In this document: in pieces, positions 31,846-43,480 of the stretch
How positions within the stretch are numbered: the first letter of the stretch is position 1
Layout of the letters: every line of letters starts with the position of its first letter
Source of the DNA: Palaemon carinicauda
Lineage: Eukaryota; Arthropoda; Malacostraca; Decapoda; Palaemonidae
DNA: 64,000 bases
NCBI RefSeq assembly: GCF_036898095.1
Contig: NC_090759.1
Coordinates: 16,702,227 to 16,766,226, forward strand
Direction of reading: 5' to 3'
Translations under genes and position numbers: made by a program
Notes under the pieces: generated by a model
Databases searched by the model: none
What the model was told of the DNA's origin: nothing
Seen by the model: the letters and a program-made list of their open reading frames with translations, nothing else

Positions 31846-31916
31846 CTAGTAGCTATAAATGTAATTTCTTTATTAGGGTATGCTAATTTTATTTTTTACT
31901 TTCAGGGTCACCTATA

Positions 31917-33718
31917 ATGGCTTCAAAAAGGAAGAGGTGTGCAACACAACGGGAGATTGCTGATATTCTTGCAGAAGAAGACTCAGAAACAGAAGATTTA
32001 TTTGTACAAAGGGAAGAAGAACTATATGAGGATTATGAAGCAGACGCAGATGAAGATGCTGATGAAGAAGTTGAAGATGCTGATGAAGAAGTTGAAGATG
32101 ATGACTTGAATAAAACACTAACTGATGATTCATGGGTGAATATAAAGAATGTAGGCACAGATCCTCCAATAAAGTTAAAGTCTATACCAATTTATTCAGA
32201 AACTAATAGGGCTGTAAATTTAGATGACTGCACTCCATTTTTATGCTTTTCTAAGTTGTTTCCTAATGAAATATATGATCATGTAGCTGTGGAAACTAAC
32301 CGGTATGCAGCATACATGATAGAAAAAATGCAACCTTTAGCCCCTCGATCACGGTACAGAGCATGGAGAGATGTGGATGCAGGGGAAATAAAAGCATTTA
32401 TTGCTATTGAAATTGCAATGGGATTAGTGCACAAAAGTAGTCAAGCAAGCTACTTTTCTAAAAAGTTTTGGCTAACTGAGACACCTGGTTTTTCCAATAT
32501 AATGTCACGTGACAGGTATGAAATTATCCGTTCCTGTCTACATTTTGCAGATAATTCTGTTGATGGTAATGATGACAGACTTTATAAAATAAAACCAATT
32601 TTAGACATGGTGAAAGATCTATATTCTAAATATTATGTAAGTGGTAGAGATTTGAGTGTAGATGAAAGTACTGTATGGTGAAATTCAAAGGGAGGCTTTT
32701 TTTCAAGCAGTACATGCCTAAAAAGCCTACCAAATGGGGAATTAAGGTTTGGTCTCTCTGTGACTCTAAGACTGGTTATCTGTTGAAATTTGATGTTTAC
32801 ACAGGGAAGGGGCTAGATTCTAATAAAGACAAAGGACTTGGTGCATCTGTTGTAGAAAATTTGTTTGAAGGCTTTGAAAACAAAGGCCATGTAGTTTACA
32901 TGGACAGCTTTTTTAGTGGAGTACCCCTTTTTCAAAAACTTCGAAGTAAAGGTACTGGAGCATGTGGGACAGTTCGTCCAAACAGAAAATATTTGCCATC
33001 ACAGATGAAAAAAGTAAAACCTAAGAAAGGCCAGCTACCAATAATGTGGAAGAGTAAAGATGAGGAATTGGTTGCTGTCGTTTGGCAAGATAGTGGTAGA
33101 GTAAATATCCTTTCGAGTGTTGGGGACACAGGTACAGTGAAAAAATCTATTCAATCTAAGAAAGGGGTAAGGGAAGTAGATAAACCATCTTTGCAAGCTC
33201 AGTACAATAAATATATGGGAGGGGTAGACCTTTTTGATCAATTCTGCTCAACCTACCCCTTCAATCACCGTAGCAAAAAGTGGTATCAGACACTCTGGCA
33301 TTTTGTGATTGAAGTTGCTCTTGTAAATTCCAAAATTAGTTACAACTTGCAAAATAGAAAGAAATTGACCCAGGTTGTGTTTAGACAAGAGGTAATAAAA
33401 GGATTGTTAGAAGAATATAACACAAAGCCAAGAAGAAAGAATGTTGTTAGGGACTTGGTGGAAAACAAGCGCTTGGGGGAAAGGCATTTTATTGCTCAGT
33501 ATGAAAATAAGAAGTACCTACCTAATTGTAGTGTTTGTTCAATATTGCCATCTCAATGTTGCAAAAAAGTAAAGGGGACATGTAAGAGGAAGCAGACATC
33601 ATATTTCTGTAAACAGTGCCCACAAAACCCTCCTCTTTGTGTTGTCCCCTGTTTTGAAATTTTTCATACTGTGATGAATTATAAGAAAACATGTAAATGT
33701 AAGGATGAAAAGAAGTAA
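31917..33718 (+). pseudogene. piggyBac transposase (PGBD4-like), frame broken by 5 bp
   Basis: The protein would cut and paste the transposon at TTAA. The first frame (31917-32681) starts with ATG and has an acidic N-terminus containing a duplicated 21-bp unit (near 32053-32094, DADEEVE twice). The DDE-type core begins before DLSVDES, with the first Asp codon at 32661. A 5-bp gain at 32669-32675 shifts the frame, and the remainder is open from 32675 to 33718. It holds FKGRLFFKQYMPKKPTKWGI, VYMDSFFSG (second Asp, 32903) and YMGGVDLFDQF (third Asp, 33227). The C-terminus is Cys-rich (CSVCSILPSQCC, CKQCPQNPPLC), the usual zinc-binding tail. A polyadenylation signal AATAAA lies at 33765. Together about 600 residues, normal for the family. 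Confidence 0.93.
32669..32675. other. TACTGTA scar breaking the piggyBac transposase
   Basis: It lies in GATGAAAGTACTGTATGGTG. Without five of these bases the conserved piggyBac order after the Asp-Glu-Ser motif would stay in one frame. The shape fits a Tc1/mariner excision footprint at a TA. Confidence 0.65.
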
Positions 33719-34175
33719 ATATGTCTTTTTTGTCAATTGTTTGTAATTTCATCATATTTTTTGTAATAAAATTTTACTTCCATAACTTTTCTGGTTTTAT
33801 TAACAATTTTTGATATTTTCCAAAATATAACAAAATTTGTACTAGTTTTGAATCAAAATTTAAGTACATAATCATAACAATATTTCAGTATATTTCATTA
33901 ATTTAGTTATTTTTCATCTTAAAAAACATATTCCAACCCATTTTACATGTCAATTGTGATGATATGCAATTTTCGTAATTTTTTTGAAAAAGTACGTTTT
34001 TTGGGTAAAAATGGTAAAAAATGTATTAAAAACAAAAAAATATAGAGTTTAAGAGTCATGAATAGATGGAAAACATTGTTTCCAATATCAGGGGGTACTT
34101 AGAAATTAATTTCTACAAACTTCAAAATTTGCCGGCAAATTACGTTTTTCGGGGACAAAAATCCTCCCAGCACTA

Positions 34176-34188
34176 CGCAGCCAAAGGG
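34176..34188. repeat. piggyBac right terminal inverted repeat
   Basis: CGCAGCCAAAGGG next to TTAA; inverted match to 30995-31007. Confidence 0.9.
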
Positions 34189-34397
34189 TTAACTCAATAC
34201 TAGGAACACAAGGAAGCATGGTTTACCTGCAGAGGTTTGAGGTCAGCTATGCAGAGAACCCAGGATGCTGTTTTTCCCAAGAGAGGGGAGGAAGAAGAAA
34301 GAAGTAAGGGCCAGACATACCTCTTTCATTCATGCAGTCTAAAACCGGATAACAATGCCCTCAACCTTCTGCTACCTGTCCAATAAGGAGCCTGAGG

Positions 34398-35760
34398 TTA
34401 GACCACCTGTTGTGTAGCCACCACAGGGCCGATAGAAAACGTATCGAGGCTCCAGTGGGTCACGTCCTGCAGGTAGTGGGCTGTGAATGTCGTTAGACGC
34501 TTCCAGACTCCAGCTTGTAGCACCTGCGTCACAAAGTAGTTTCTCTTGAAGGCCAGGGACGTTGCGATGCCTCTGACATCATGTGCCCTAAGGCGAAGTG
34601 ACGGAGGAGGATCTGGATCCAGGGCGTGATGGATGACCCTTTGAGTCCAGGCTGAAAAGGCATTCTTGATGACCCTCCTCTCCGTCCTCCCAAACAGGGC
34701 TTGCACGTGAGGACGAACTGCAGCTGTTCTTTAAGATAACCCCTCCGACTCCTTACTGGGTATAGTAGGAGAAGGTCTGGGTCATCTGAAGGAGTCGACC
34801 GAAGGTCCGGGACTCCCAGATTTTGAGTCTAGTAACCAACTCAGGGACAAACCTGAACGTTACCTCCACCTATCCTCTTGAATGGGCGACGTCGTACGAG
34901 AGACCATGAAGTTCGCTGACACGCTTGGCCGAAGCCAGAGCGAGCAGGAGCACCGTCTTCCAAGACCGGTGACGATCAGAAGCCTGGCGTAAGGGTTCGC
35001 AAGGAGATCTCTTAAGAGCCCTTAGAGCCCGAACTATATTCCATGGAGAAGGTCTCACTTCCGACTGGGGGCAGGCAAGTTCGTAGTTTCGTATGAGCAA
35101 AGAAAGATCCAGCGAGGAGGAAATGTCTATTCCTTTCAGCCTGAAGGCCAGGCTAAAGGCTGAGCGATAGGCTTCCACCGCCGAGAGCGAAAGGCGCATT
35201 TCCTCCCGCCGATATAGTATATACAATGACTCCGCTATTGCTGGAATAGTGGCATCAAGGGGAGAGGTACCTCTCCCACAACACCAACCACAGAAAGACT
35301 CTCCACTTCTCCTGGTAGACCCCTGCGGATGACTTTCGCAGGTGTCGAGACATCCGCTCCGCAACTTGTTGCAGAACGCCTCTCTCTGTGAGGGGATGCT
35401 GGATGGTCTCCAGGCGTGAAGCTGAAGCCATGCTACGACTTGTGGTAGATGTTGCAGTGTGGTTGTTCGAGTAGCTCGTGTCGTGGGGGAAGCTCTCTCA
35501 GGAGTTCCGTCAGGAGATGCAGAAGTTCCGGGAACCACTCTGCATGATGCCGCAGCGGAGCTATCAGAGTCATCGACAGGTTGACCAATAATCTGGTCTT
35601 GTTGAGCCCCCTTGTCAACAAACAGAACGGTGGGAAGACGTAGACGTCGATGTCCCACCGTGTAGGAAGGCATCTTGTCAGAGTGCATTGGGGTCTGGGA
35701 CTGGGAGTAGTACAGCGGCAGCTTGAAATTCGAGGCTGTCGCAAACAGGTCCACAAGGTC
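34398..35760 (-). pseudogene. D5 tyrosine recombinase, few frame breaks
   Basis: The C-terminal part (34706-34398) is well kept: RAHDVRGIATSLAFK (box II His and Arg), FTAHYLQDVTHWS (Tyr) and a terminal ATQQVV. The N-terminal part, in another frame (about 35330-34870), has VEAYRSAFSLAFRLKGIDI and LLALASAKRVSELHGLSYD (box I). The frame shift lies near 34720-34870. Compared with D2 the central linker is damaged, but all catalytic residues are still encoded. The left neighbour is the piggyBac. Confidence 0.85.
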
Positions 35761-36656
35761 AGGACCTGTTGGCTACAAGGGGGGGCCGAAGACCACTCGG
35801 TACTCTCTATCTGTGAAGCCCTGCTCAGACTGTCGGAGAGCACATTCCTTTGTCCGGAATAAAACGAGCCGATAGGGTATGAGTGGACTTCGGTTCATCT
35901 CAGTATCTTTACGCAAGATGAGAAAGTTGATATGAAAAGGTACCTCCCAGCTTGTTGAAACAAAAGGCACTACCGTGGAGTTGTCGTCCACGGAGTGACT
36001 CCCCAGGGTCTGTTGGAAGTGTTGAGGGGCCAGACTACGGCCTTCATTCCTAACAGATTGATGTGGAGGTACCCTTCTGGTTCTGACCATAGGCCTGATT
36101 CAGAACGTGGACCCTCCCCCCCTTGTTTTGACGAGTCCGAGAACAGCATCAAATGCGGGGAAAGGGCGAGAAGATCCATTCCCCTGCAAAGGTTTCCATA
36201 GGTCAACTACCACTGCAGGTCCATTCGTTCCGCAGGTCCCAAAGAGACCAGAATGTCCGGGGAATCATTGTTTTGATTCCACCAGGACTTGGGCCGCCGA
36301 TGCAGGGATCTCATCCTGAGGCGGCCGTTGGAACTAGCTTGGCCAAGGAGGAAAGGTGACCTAGGAGGCGTAACCAAGATTGGGCTGGAAGCTCTCCTCG
36401 TCTGAGGAAAGGTTCTGCGACTCTCCTCAGCCTTGCTATCCTGACATCTGATGGGAAGGCTTGGAGATTGGAGTCTAATATCATGCCTAGATATCCCAGT
36501 TGTTGAGATGGAAGCAGAGAAGACTTCTCGAGAATTACCATGATCCCTATATCTTGGCAAAGTCCCAGAAGCTTGTCTCGGTGTTGAAGAAGGGTCGATT
36601 CCGAGACTGCCTGGGATAGCCAGTCATCCAGAAAACGAAGGAGACGGATGCCGCTC
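35433..36656 (-). pseudogene. D5 RT (C-terminal half), RNase H and methyltransferase-like region
   Basis: Reading from 36656: GIRLLRFLDDW (FLDD instead of YLDD), the EKSSLLPSQQLGYLGMIL motif and WLRLLGHLSSLAKLVP, all in one frame to about 36311. RNase H follows in pieces (LMLFSDSSKQGG at about 36130, LSDSLSRASQI at 35830). The methyltransferase-like end is YVFPPFCLLTRGLNKTRL near 35640. The upstream half of RT lies beyond the 1.2-kb insertion at 36661. Frameshifts separate the domains. Confidence 0.8.
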
Positions 36657-36660
36657 CTGT

Positions 36661-37876
36661 TGCAATATATAAGGGTTTGTGACTGAGAAAACTTTAGTGG
36701 TTTGTGTGTGTATGAAATATATTTGATTTTATTTTTTTCTTTTGTATCCCTCAAGCCCCCCTTTTTCCAAAAATGTCTTAATGTGTTATTGTTCCTTTCC
36801 AGGTATTGACAGCAGCCCCTACACTCAGTAGGGAGTGTAAGGAAGAGCAAATTTAGAATATTTCCTGTTATCAGTCTGTACTAGTCTGTGATGCTGTTCT
36901 ATATCCATACCTTGTAACTAGAAGTAAGCTACTGTGTTGCTATATGGGAGTGTGTCATGAACATTAAATAGTTAACATGAGCTATGGAAATGACATATCT
37001 GGTCAGAGGCCCAAGAAGTGAATTCCAATGTTAGGAAGAGGGTGACTTTTGAGTTTAGTATGAATTCAGACTTATTCAAAACCCCTTCCAAGATTGAGAG
37101 ATTTCAAATGTGCTGTTGACAAACTTTTCGAGACATGTTAATGGTGGGCCCGCACAGACCTGTACGACATAGTATGCGGCTGTACTTTTCAGAAATTAGG
37201 ACTGTTTAAGTGACTTTGCATCCCAATGGTGGACGGGAGATTGATGAGAACAGTATTGATTTAGGGAAAATTGTGGTACTGTATTTTTCACTGTTATATG
37301 TTCTTTATAGATGGCATACTGGTACTTGCCCAAATAGATACACGGTTAGAAGTGCCCCTGGTTATACTTGAACTGTATAGGAACGGGGGTGAGTGTCCCC
37401 CCAGTGGAAATCTTGTTTGTGTAATGGGTTTATTTTGTTACCCGTATGCTGAAGTTTACGAAAGGGATGCTAATTTTTCCTTTGATTATTTATTCTAATT
37501 GATAATTAGTTTTTCCAAATAAACATTTTTTTGTTTTTATGTATACAGCCTTTAATTTTAGAAACCTCCCACCACGGCTCCCTTACTCAGCCACTGTTTT
37601 TTAATCTTTCAAATAACTTATGATAATCCCTTTCACCTAATGTTCTTATACTTATGATCAGCAAGCTGGAGAAGCAAAGGTTTAAGTCAGGATCTAGCTG
37701 GGTCCCCTTGCCCATTATATATCAAGGGGTGGTGCCCAGTGCTTTGAACTGTTACTTAGGTTTTTGGGTATTCCACCGTTGTATATTTTTTGTGTAGTGA
37801 ACGTCGGGTTGTGGTCGGCATTCGGACACTAGGCAGTTCGGGTGCTACCTCTGGCCACAGTCCGCAAACCACTACA
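36661..37876. mobile_element. Putative solo LTR (1216 bp) in the D5 RT gene
   Basis: D8 shows the uninterrupted RT sequence (GATGCCGATCCTGTGTGCCC, about 61001). In D5 it breaks after CCGCTCCTGT and resumes at CTGTGTGGCCATGAAG. The four bases CTGT flank the insert on both sides (36657-36660 and 37877-37880). The insert starts TG and ends CA (TGCAATATATAAG to CCACTACA), has no terminal inverted repeats and no protein, and holds an AATAAA at 37518-37523. This fits a solo LTR of a Gypsy- or BEL-type element. The class is inferred from ends and duplication only; an unknown non-autonomous element cannot be excluded. Confidence 0.5.
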
Positions 37877-38480
37877 CTGTGTGGCCATGAAGATAACAGG
37901 GTGAACATTCTGGAGGACACCTGCAGTGCTGCGGGGAGATCGAAACACCGTACCTTGAACTGGTATATCTTGTTGTCTAGGCTGAATTTCAAGTACTTCC
38001 TGGAAGACGGATGGATTGGGATCTGGAAGTACCCGTCCTTCAGATCCAGTGTGCACATGAAGAGTTGTGGTCACACTACAAGCCTGATTGACTCTGCTGT
38101 TCCACGCTGAACGAAGTTTGTTCGACAAACTTGATCAGGGCTGAGAGGTCGAGACAGGTCTCCAGCCTTCAGACGCTTTCTTACAAGAAAGAGTTGACTG
38201 AAGAAGCCAGGGGGGGAGCCGTCGATGACCTTTTGGAGAGCCTCCTTCTAGAGCATGGTCTCGATTTCTGCCCGAAGGGCTAGCCCCTTTTCCGATCCCA
38301 TGGCATAGGAGCTCAGCGACACTGGATTTGCTGTCAGTGGAGGTAGAGATGTAAAGAACGGGACGCGATATCCTTGGCTGATCACGGAGATCGTGCAGGA
38401 ATCGGCCCAGAGTTGCTGCCACCAGAGCGCGCAACCTTAGGCATCCCCCCACTGGGGACCATGCAGGGGGGTTGCCAATC
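37877..38480 (-). pseudogene. D5 RT, N-terminal half
   Basis: MCTLDLKDGYFQIPIHPSSR (first palm Asp) and KIYQFKVRCFDLPAALQ are readable at about 38058-37880, and the frame runs on into the inserted LTR. Upstream parts (KKASEGWRPVSTSQP and the primer-grip side) sit in other frames up to 38480. The second half of the gene continues at 36656. Confidence 0.8.
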
Positions 38481-39440
38481 CTAGCGTTTGCGGCCTCGGC
38501 CGCTCCCTCAGGATTATTGCCTCCCCAGAAGGACTTCCCGCCCTTCTTGTCTCTGACAGGAGGGGGCTGCTGTTTAGACACCTTGTCTTAGCTGCCGAGG
38601 CCGGTTCCGATGTTCTAGGCTGACGAGGCTGTTGTTGTTGAGGCGCTGGAGGCTTGTAGGGTCTGGATGCAAGCGCCTTTGGAGGAGCGAACCGTGATTC
38701 GTCTTCTCCACCTCTCAGCTGTCCGTTCCTTGTCCTTGGGCTCAAAACAAGGTCTTTCCAAAAGTGAAAGAGTGTCTGAGCTTGGGACTTCCGAGAGGAA
38801 CCTCTCGGTCACTGCATCTCAATGCTTCAACATCGAGTTTGCCCACAAGTTGGAAACTTGGTGAGCCGGGAAACGATGGTGCTCGTGCCCGAGAGGAGGA
38901 AAGTTTCCATGACCTTCCTGGAGCTCTCCTTGGACAAATTCTCGGATCGCAACAGGATGCCCAGAGATCCAAGCCAGACAACCAGCCATGAAGTGGCCCG
39001 CATGGCACACTTTGCGGCTTTCTCCTAGCTTAAGATCTCCGAAGACGAGAATGTCACCTGCCGGGTGGAGAATTTCTCGAGAGAAAAACTCCCTGGGGAG
39101 AAGCTTCCACGGAATGGTGGAGAGGAAGGGCTAAAACATGTTCCCCCATGATCTCGAAGTACCTCCTCTGCTAACGGCTGACAGACGCAGTGTCAGCGAC
39201 TCCCGCTGGGGAAAGGGAATCGAACGATCCTGAGGAGTAGAGATGATGGGGCCTGCCTGAAAAGAAGGAGAAGAATGTTGCCCAAACCTCTCTGAAGATT
39301 CTTCCTGCTCTTGTACGTGCCATGCTCTGCGTTTACGGGGAGAAAATCATGATCTGGAAGTACATGCCCCAGAAGACTCGCCAGGTTGCCCATGTTGCGA
39401 TAACCCGACGGGAATAGCAGTCGAAATCACCCTGGCGCTC
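38430..39440 (-). pseudogene. D5 gag, C-terminal half, decayed
   Basis: The conserved helical motif appears as HQVSNLWANSMLKH near 38830, with MCHAGHFMAGCLAW upstream, in register with D8 (AMQATLWLDIWLG and HQVSNLWANTIQKRRD). The Pro/Gln-rich end near 38600-38700 (KPPAPQQQQPRQP) also parallels D8. Frames are broken several times. Confidence 0.65.
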
Positions 39441-40420
39441 GCGTGATGGCAAATCGTTGGTTCGCGCGCGGGCGAACGTGGGTGTGCCCGCGCGAGGGCG
39501 CGCAGGCGAAAGTGTGCGTGGGCGCGCAGGTGAGGGCGACCGCGGTTGAAAGGGCGAGCGCTGGAGGTCGGGAGACCGATGGCGCGTAGGCGAGCAATGG
39601 CGCGTTTTGGCGAGCGATGGCTCGCTGGCGCTCGCGCGATGGAAAACCGTTGGTTTGCGCGCGGGCGTGTGGGCACACGGTTGTAAGGGCGAGCGCAGGC
39701 AACCGGCAGAACGATGGAGCGTCTTGGCGAGCGATGGCGCATTGGCAAGCGATGGCGAGCGGTGGCGCGTAGCGACCGATCGCGTACAGGAGAGTTAACG
39801 CGTGGGCGCGTAGGAAACCTACGACGATTGAAGCGTTGGCGTGTTGAAAACGCTTGCGCGCAGGCGAGGAATCGCGCGGGCGCGTAGGAGATCGATGTCA
39901 TAAAGAGAGCCCAGGGGTGCCTGTGAGCGCCTGTGCGCTAGCTTAGGTGTCTCCTGGGCAGCGCGGTGTGAAGTGGAGGCGCTGCGAGTCCAGAAGAACC
40001 TGTAAGCGCCTGTGCGCTAGCATAGGAACTTCTTGAACTGCGCGTGACAAGGCAGGAACCAGGAGATCGTAGGACCGTAGTTGCGTGGCCAGACGATGTC
40101 AGCGAGGGTGCAGAACCAGAGAGATCGTCGGTGAGGAGGCGAAGGAATAACTCCTTGCCTGCGCCCAGATCCAAAGATCGTGGGCGCGTGGGCGAACGTT
40201 GGCGCGTATTGCGCACATCAGGAAGGGGGCACAGATGCGTGCTGGCGAGCAGGTGCAAGTGGAGTTCAGTAAAGAAAAACCTCCCTGCTTGCGCCCAGAT
40301 CCGGAGATTGTGGACGCGAGGGCGAACGTTGGCGAGCATTGCGCACATCAGGAAAGGGCCATCAGATGTGCGCCAGCGAGCAGGCGATCGTGGGCGTTCA
40401 GGAGACCGTAGGCGCACATG
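39440..40420 (-). repeat. D5 GC-rich degenerate repeat in the gag RS region
   Basis: Irregular repeats of GGCGAGCGATGGCGCG-like words with very high CpG content lie in otherwise AT-richer DNA. On the minus strand they keep long open stretches of Arg, Ser, Ala and Pro (RHRLPMRHRSPRRS, ARAHPRSPAREP). The position equals that of the RS domain in the D2 and D4 gags. Confidence 0.7.
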
Positions 40421-41630
40421 GCGCGTAGCCGCACAGAAGGTCTCAGAAGAGTTGGCGATCAGGAGTTGATTCAGCAGAAGTCTGGTCCACAGCAGGAGAG
40501 CATTTGCGAACTACGGGAGCGCGCAGTAGAACGAGGTTGCACAGGTAAAAAAACCTGGCACCAAAGGGACTTACTCACATTGTGAGAAAAGCCCTTAGCC
40601 CCGAAGGGACCGGTGCCCGTTTGGAAAACGGGGTTGAGAGGCGCCCACAGCGTTACTGCGTCCAGGAACGGAGAAGGAAGACAAGAAGATCTGGCAGGTG
40701 TCGAAGATCGCGAACGAACTGCTGACAGGTCTAGCGAAGCAGCTGCAACTGTCTCTTCTCGTCGAGGAGGATCCTCTGCGGCTGAAGATGAAGACGACCA
40801 CGGACAGGAGCAACATCATCAGTCCTCCGAAGAGGAGTCTCTGTTAGTGAACTCCCCCGAGGGGGAGAGACACTCGCAGGAGAGACCGTTGGCCTCAGCT
40901 GCCCCCTCGAAGATGTTCGGAGGGGGGAACTGAGCCTTCAGCAACAACAGCAGGGGAGTCCTCCGAAGAGGAGTCTCTATGAAAGTCCTCTCTCGCGAAC
41001 AAGAGAGGTGAACACTTCGTAGAAGAGACAGGAAGAACTGATGAAGGCGCCCCTTGGGGCCGTTGGATCAGCAAGCTGACCATAAAGAGCAACCCTCCGA
41101 AGAGGAGCTCCTGCAGCTGCTCAGCCCCTTGAGTGTAGCTGCAAGTGCGACCGCTCAGCACCAAGAGCATAATCGCACGAACTCCATGGTTCGGCCTTGC
41201 AACCGCTCAACCCCTTGAGCATGGTTACAAAAGCGGTCGCTCAGCACCAAGAGCATAACCGCCCGAGGACCAGAAATTATTAAGGTAAGAGAAGATGCAC
41301 CCCCCTGAAGGGGAAAAAACTCAAACCTGGGAAGGGAACCTCCCTCGGAAGGGAAGTACCCACCCATGGAGGCGAACCTCCTGAGCGTTCTATATGAACT
41401 AAGGAGCTGACAGTTGTCACGGGAGAACTTCTAGGAGAAGGGACACGCCCATGGCGAAGTTGTAGAGGAGGCGGCAACAGCAGACTCCCCAGGCCCCAAC
41501 AGGACAGCTCTGATTCGTTGGCATATTAGGCAAACGAAAAACTAGATGGTTAACTGTGAAAATAAAACAATTAGTTAACATTAATTCCCCCGGGGGAACT
41601 CCGAAGAGGAACCCCTGCGGGAAAAGAACA
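40421..41630 (-). other. D5 5' leader, part 1, with repeated CCGAAGAGGAG words
   Basis: No protein recognised. The word TCCGAAGAGGAG recurs at about 40825, 40959, 41095 and (diverged) 41605, and CGCTCAGCACCAAGAGCATA at 41153 and 41238. The stretch ends where D6 is inserted and continues at 49409. Confidence 0.6.
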
Positions 41631-41842
41631 TGACAAATTCGAAGATAATTTGTATTTTTCCTAACCATACAAACCTTAGCTATTTACAATGGGTTTACCT
41701 TTTAGCGCAGCTGAAATGGCGAGCCATTAGAATTTAACGAGGGTGTATTACCCCCGCGCTAGTTAGCGGGGGGGGGGAATGGTAGCTAGCTACCCTTCAC
41801 CCCCCTCTCACACAGATGAATGCTCACTTTCACTTAGAGGTA
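41631..41842. repeat. D6 left inverted terminal repeat
   Basis: Inverted match to 49195-49408, with D6-specific CAGATGAATGCTCACTTTCA. Confidence 0.9.
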
Positions 41843-41880
41843 GGACTTGTCTTGGGGGACAGGGCTGGCGGGCAAATATG

Positions 41881-41976
41881 TGTAAATAGCTAAGGTTTGT
41901 ATGGTTAGGAAAAATACAAATTATCTTCGTATTTGTCATTTGTTCCGTAACCGAAATACAAACCACGCTATTTACA
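41881..41976. repeat. D6 internal complementary region
   Basis: Same structure as in D5: the complement of the right end followed by the complement of the left end. Confidence 0.92.
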
Positions 41977-42429
41977 TTGGGTGACTTACCCATTAGGTAG
42001 GGTGGAAAGTCCCCAGTCATACTGGCTTTGGCTTTACCCGGGGACTCGAGAAAAGGAGTCCCTGCACCTCACAAGTTCTTGCTCCGCAAGGAACCGTGTG
42101 GCCTACATAAGCTTGTGTGTGAAGGAAGAAGTGTAACCCGTCCTAGGCAGTTCACCTGGAGTTCCAGAAGGAACTCTGGGTTAGGACGTTCCCAATACCA
42201 CCTCGTCAGGGTATGGGGGACGCGACAGTATTGACTCAATACTCGGAACACAAGGAAGCACGGTTTACCTGCAGAGGTTCGAGGTCAGCTATGCAGAGAC
42301 CAGGATGCTGCTTCCCCGTAGAGGGGACGATGAAGAAAGAAATAAGGGCCAGACCTACTTCTTTCGTTCATGCAGACTAAAACCTGATAACAATGCCCTC
42401 AACCTTCTGCTACCTGTCCAAAAAGGAGC

Positions 42430-43480
42430 CTGAGGTTAGACCAGCTGTTGTGTAGCCACCACAGAGCGATAGAAAACGTATCGAGACTCCTGTGGGTCAC
42501 GCCCTGCGAAGGTCATTAGACGCTTCCAGACTCCAGCTTGTAGCACCTGCGTCACAGAGTAGTATTACTCGAAGGCGAGGGACGTTGCGATGTATCCAAC
42601 ATCGTGCTGTAGGGCGACGTGACGGGGGAGGGTCTGGAGACAGGTCGAGATGAATGTCCTTGAGTCCGGGCTGAAGAGGTATACTGGTGACTCTCCCCCG
42701 TGTCCTCCTTGTGCTCCCAAATCGGCTGCAACTGAGGACAAACTGCAGCTGTTCCCAAAGCTAACCTCTCGATTCCTTTACTGGCAAGAAAGAGAAGGTC
42801 TTGGGACATCAGATACAGAATGGAGACTCGAAATCTTGAAGGAATTGGACCGAAGGGCCGGGACCCCCAGATTCTGAGTCTAGCCAACAACTCAGGAGCG
42901 AACCTGAATGTTGCCTTCCCCTCTTCCTTAGAAAGGGCGGAGTCGTACGAGACCAAGAAGATTGCTTACACACTGGCCGTGGCCAGAGTGAGCAGGAGAC
43001 CCAAGGCGGAATACAATCTGAGGCCTGTCGTAAAGGGTCTTGAGAAGATCTCTTAAAGGACTAAAAGTCCGAGCCATGCTAAAAGTTGGAGGTCTTCCTC
43101 CGACTAGGGCAGGGACCATCGTAGCTTCGCATGAGCGAGGAAAGATCCAGCGGGCAGGAAAAAGTTATTCCTTTAAGCCTGAAGGTCAGGGAAAGGCTGA
43201 GCAACAGGCTTCATTTCCGAGAGCGGAAAGGAGTTTCCTCCCGCCGAAAGGCAATAAGACCGTTATTGCTGGAGAAGAGGCCTCAAGGGAAGAGGTATAT
43301 CTCCCACGGCACCAACCACCGAAGACTCTTCACTTTGCCTGGAAGACCCCTGCGGATGACTATCGCAGATGACGCGACCTCCGTACCGCGACTGTAGCGG
43401 GTTGTCTCTTCTTGAGGAGGAGGCGTAGTGTCTCCAGGCATGAAGCCGAAGCGACGCCCCGGTTCGGGAGAGATGTCGCA
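42430..43480 (-). pseudogene. D6 tyrosine recombinase, degenerate
   Basis: It aligns at the DNA level with the D5 and D8 recombinase genes (for example TAGCCACCACAGAGCGATAG near the 3' end) but has no frame in which boxes I and II are readable. Many of its small deletions recur in D7 (AAGAAGATTGCTTACACACT where D5 has AGACCATGAAGTTCGCTGAC). The copy must have been moved by enzymes supplied from elsewhere. Confidence 0.75.

Noticed and set aside
36661..37876. hAT transposon reading of the 1.2-kb insert (TAGTGGTTTG near both ends)
   Set aside because: The words are not at the ends set by comparison with D8, and the duplication is 4 bp, not 8 bp.
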